64,000 nucleotides of DNA from Rhodococcus sp. ARC_M5. Its GTDB lineage: Bacteria; Actinomycetota; Actinomycetes; Mycobacteriales; Mycobacteriaceae. The notes below the pieces were generated by a model. It worked only from the letters and a program-made list of their open reading frames with translations, searched no databases and was not told the origin of the DNA. The translations under genes were made by a program, and so were the position numbers. Below are positions 63,454 to 64,000 of the stretch, in pieces; position 1 is the stretch's first letter; the number at the start of each line of letters is the position of its first letter. The stretch is taken from the NCBI RefSeq assembly GCF_022810405.1, contig NZ_JALGQE010000012.1, positions 88,986 through 152,985 of the forward strand. Reading direction: 5' to 3'.

Positions 63454-63857
63454 CCGAGACGCAGCAGGCAACCGAGACCGTAGTGGATCTGTTCGACGCG
63501 TTGAGAAGTCGAGATACCGAGCGCGCGATGTCTCTCCTCGACGACCGGATCGTGTGGCACAACGTCGGATTACCGAAGGTACGCGGTCACTCGAACGTGG
63601 GCAGGTTCATGGCCACGCTTGCCAAGCCTGCGTTCGGCTTCGACGTGATCGTGCACAACATCGCCGCCGACGGAGCTGTCGTCCTCACCGAGCGCACCGA
63701 CGTTCTGATCTGGCGGCGGCTCCGGATCGAATTCTGGGTGTGCGGAACCTTCGAGCTGCGCGACGGGAGAATAGCCGTGTGGCGAGATTACTTCGACAAC
63801 GTCGACTTCCTGAAAGGCCTTGTGCGCGGCACATTCCGGGCCGTAGTGGGCCGGTGA
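63450..63857 (+). CDS. limonene-1,2-epoxide hydrolase / SnoaL-like protein
   Basis: 135 residues with the cone-shaped alpha+beta fold (VVDLFDALRSRDTERAMSLLDDRIVWHNVG, then FATLAKP-like strand and VRGTFRAVV). The Asp-Arg-Asp set of the epoxide hydrolase is suggested by LTERTDVL and WRDYFD, and by the WHN in place of Tyr-x-Asn. It resembles the EphG (Rv2740) group. The start ATG overlaps the serine hydrolase stop by 4 bp, so it is translated with it. The substrate is unknown. Confidence 0.85.
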   Translation: MTETQQATETVVDLFDALRSRDTERAMSLLDDRIVWHNVGLPKVRGHSNVGRFMATLAKPAFGFDVIVHNIAADGAVVLTERTDVLIWRRLRIEFWVCGTFELRDGRIAVWRDYFDNVDFLKGLVRGTFRAVVGR

Positions 63858-63931
63858 CCCAGGTGAGCGGAACTTCGTAGTGGGCTACGGGCGGATTCGA
63901 GCGGTGGTTGCAACGTGCCTGATCATTAGGG

Positions 63932-64000
63932 ATGTTTGCGATGGTTCACCCGGGTTTCTCTCATCAGGTTCGGATGGCGTTCTGGTCACTGCGTAGCAGT
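63932..64000 (+). CDS. start of a probable transposase gene, truncated by the window
   Basis: The frame from ATG at 63932 or 63941 is open to the last base: MFAMVHPGFSHQVRMAFWSL and further. The wording HPGFSHQVRMAFWSLR resembles the start of actinobacterial IS30-type transposases. With only about 23 codons this is a guess. The 74 bases before it (63858-63931) hold nothing else recognised. Confidence 0.3.
   Translation, partial: MFAMVHPGFSHQVRMAFWSLRSS

Overview
The window is dense, high-G+C actinobacterial DNA. The gene content points to a mycolic-acid-producing member of the Mycobacteriales, most likely Rhodococcus or a close relative. The indicators are two antigen-85-type mycolyltransferases, a GT87 polyprenyl-phosphomannose mannosyltransferase, a WS/DGAT acyltransferase, an Rv1109c-type lipid-droplet protein, a DesA-family desaturase-like protein, and the gene order ispH / Rv1109c-like / xseA / xseB / DUF4245 / glpX / fumC known from Mycobacterium tuberculosis (Rv1110 to Rv1098c). 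The genus is inferred from gene content only. Nearly every base is assigned: no stretch without a gene exceeds 300 bases, the longest being about 294 bp (917-1210). No rRNA, tRNA or CRISPR array was seen.

Layout. 0-5 kb: the start of a GT87 mannosyltransferase, then two paralogous secreted proteins bracketing a Tat-exported DUF1906 protein and a TerD protein, with strong terminators. 5-13 kb: a sialidase-like Asp-box protein, a WS/DGAT, a cutinase-like hydrolase, a GT2 glycosyltransferase, a mycolyltransferase and an amylosucrase. 13-20.7 kb: an SDR, small membrane proteins, a GAF/PucR regulator divergent from a GlcD-like oxidase, and a phosphoesterase coupled to an AlkZ-like winged-helix protein. 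20.7-25.7 kb: a second GT2 coupled to a polysaccharide pyruvyltransferase in visibly AT-richer DNA, a methyltransferase, a RelBE-type toxin-antitoxin pair and a second mycolyltransferase.

26-29 kb holds ychF, an XRE regulator divergent from an SDR, and a CD225-like membrane protein. 29-43 kb is a sugar catabolism block. A LacI regulator and an MsmK-type ATPase are divergent, across two tandem operators, from a sugar ABC transporter and a GH13 alpha-glucosidase. The Entner-Doudoroff pair edd-eda follows, then a ROK regulator, the CstA transporter and a 56-codon YbdD-type gene. Together they describe alpha-glucoside uptake, hydrolysis, 6-phosphogluconate splitting to pyruvate, and a CstA/YbdD-type pyruvate carrier. 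43-52 kb is rich in DNA repair genes: alkA-ogt, sbcCD and rmuC. 52-61.7 kb is the conserved ispH to fumC block, ending in a desaturase-like gene. An IS150-group IS3-family element (59410-60834) has landed in the loop of the hairpin between fumC and that gene, leaving both hairpin arms intact. 61.8-63.9 kb encodes a serine-hydrolase lipoprotein coupled to a limonene-epoxide-hydrolase-like protein. The last about 70 bases look like the start of another transposase gene.

The observations most worth follow-up are the desaturase-like protein that seems to have lost most of its di-iron ligands, the IS placed inside a terminator loop together with its GGGAAAA frameshift site, the paired secreted paralogues at 1.2-4.7 kb, and the AT-rich GT2/pyruvyltransferase cassette.
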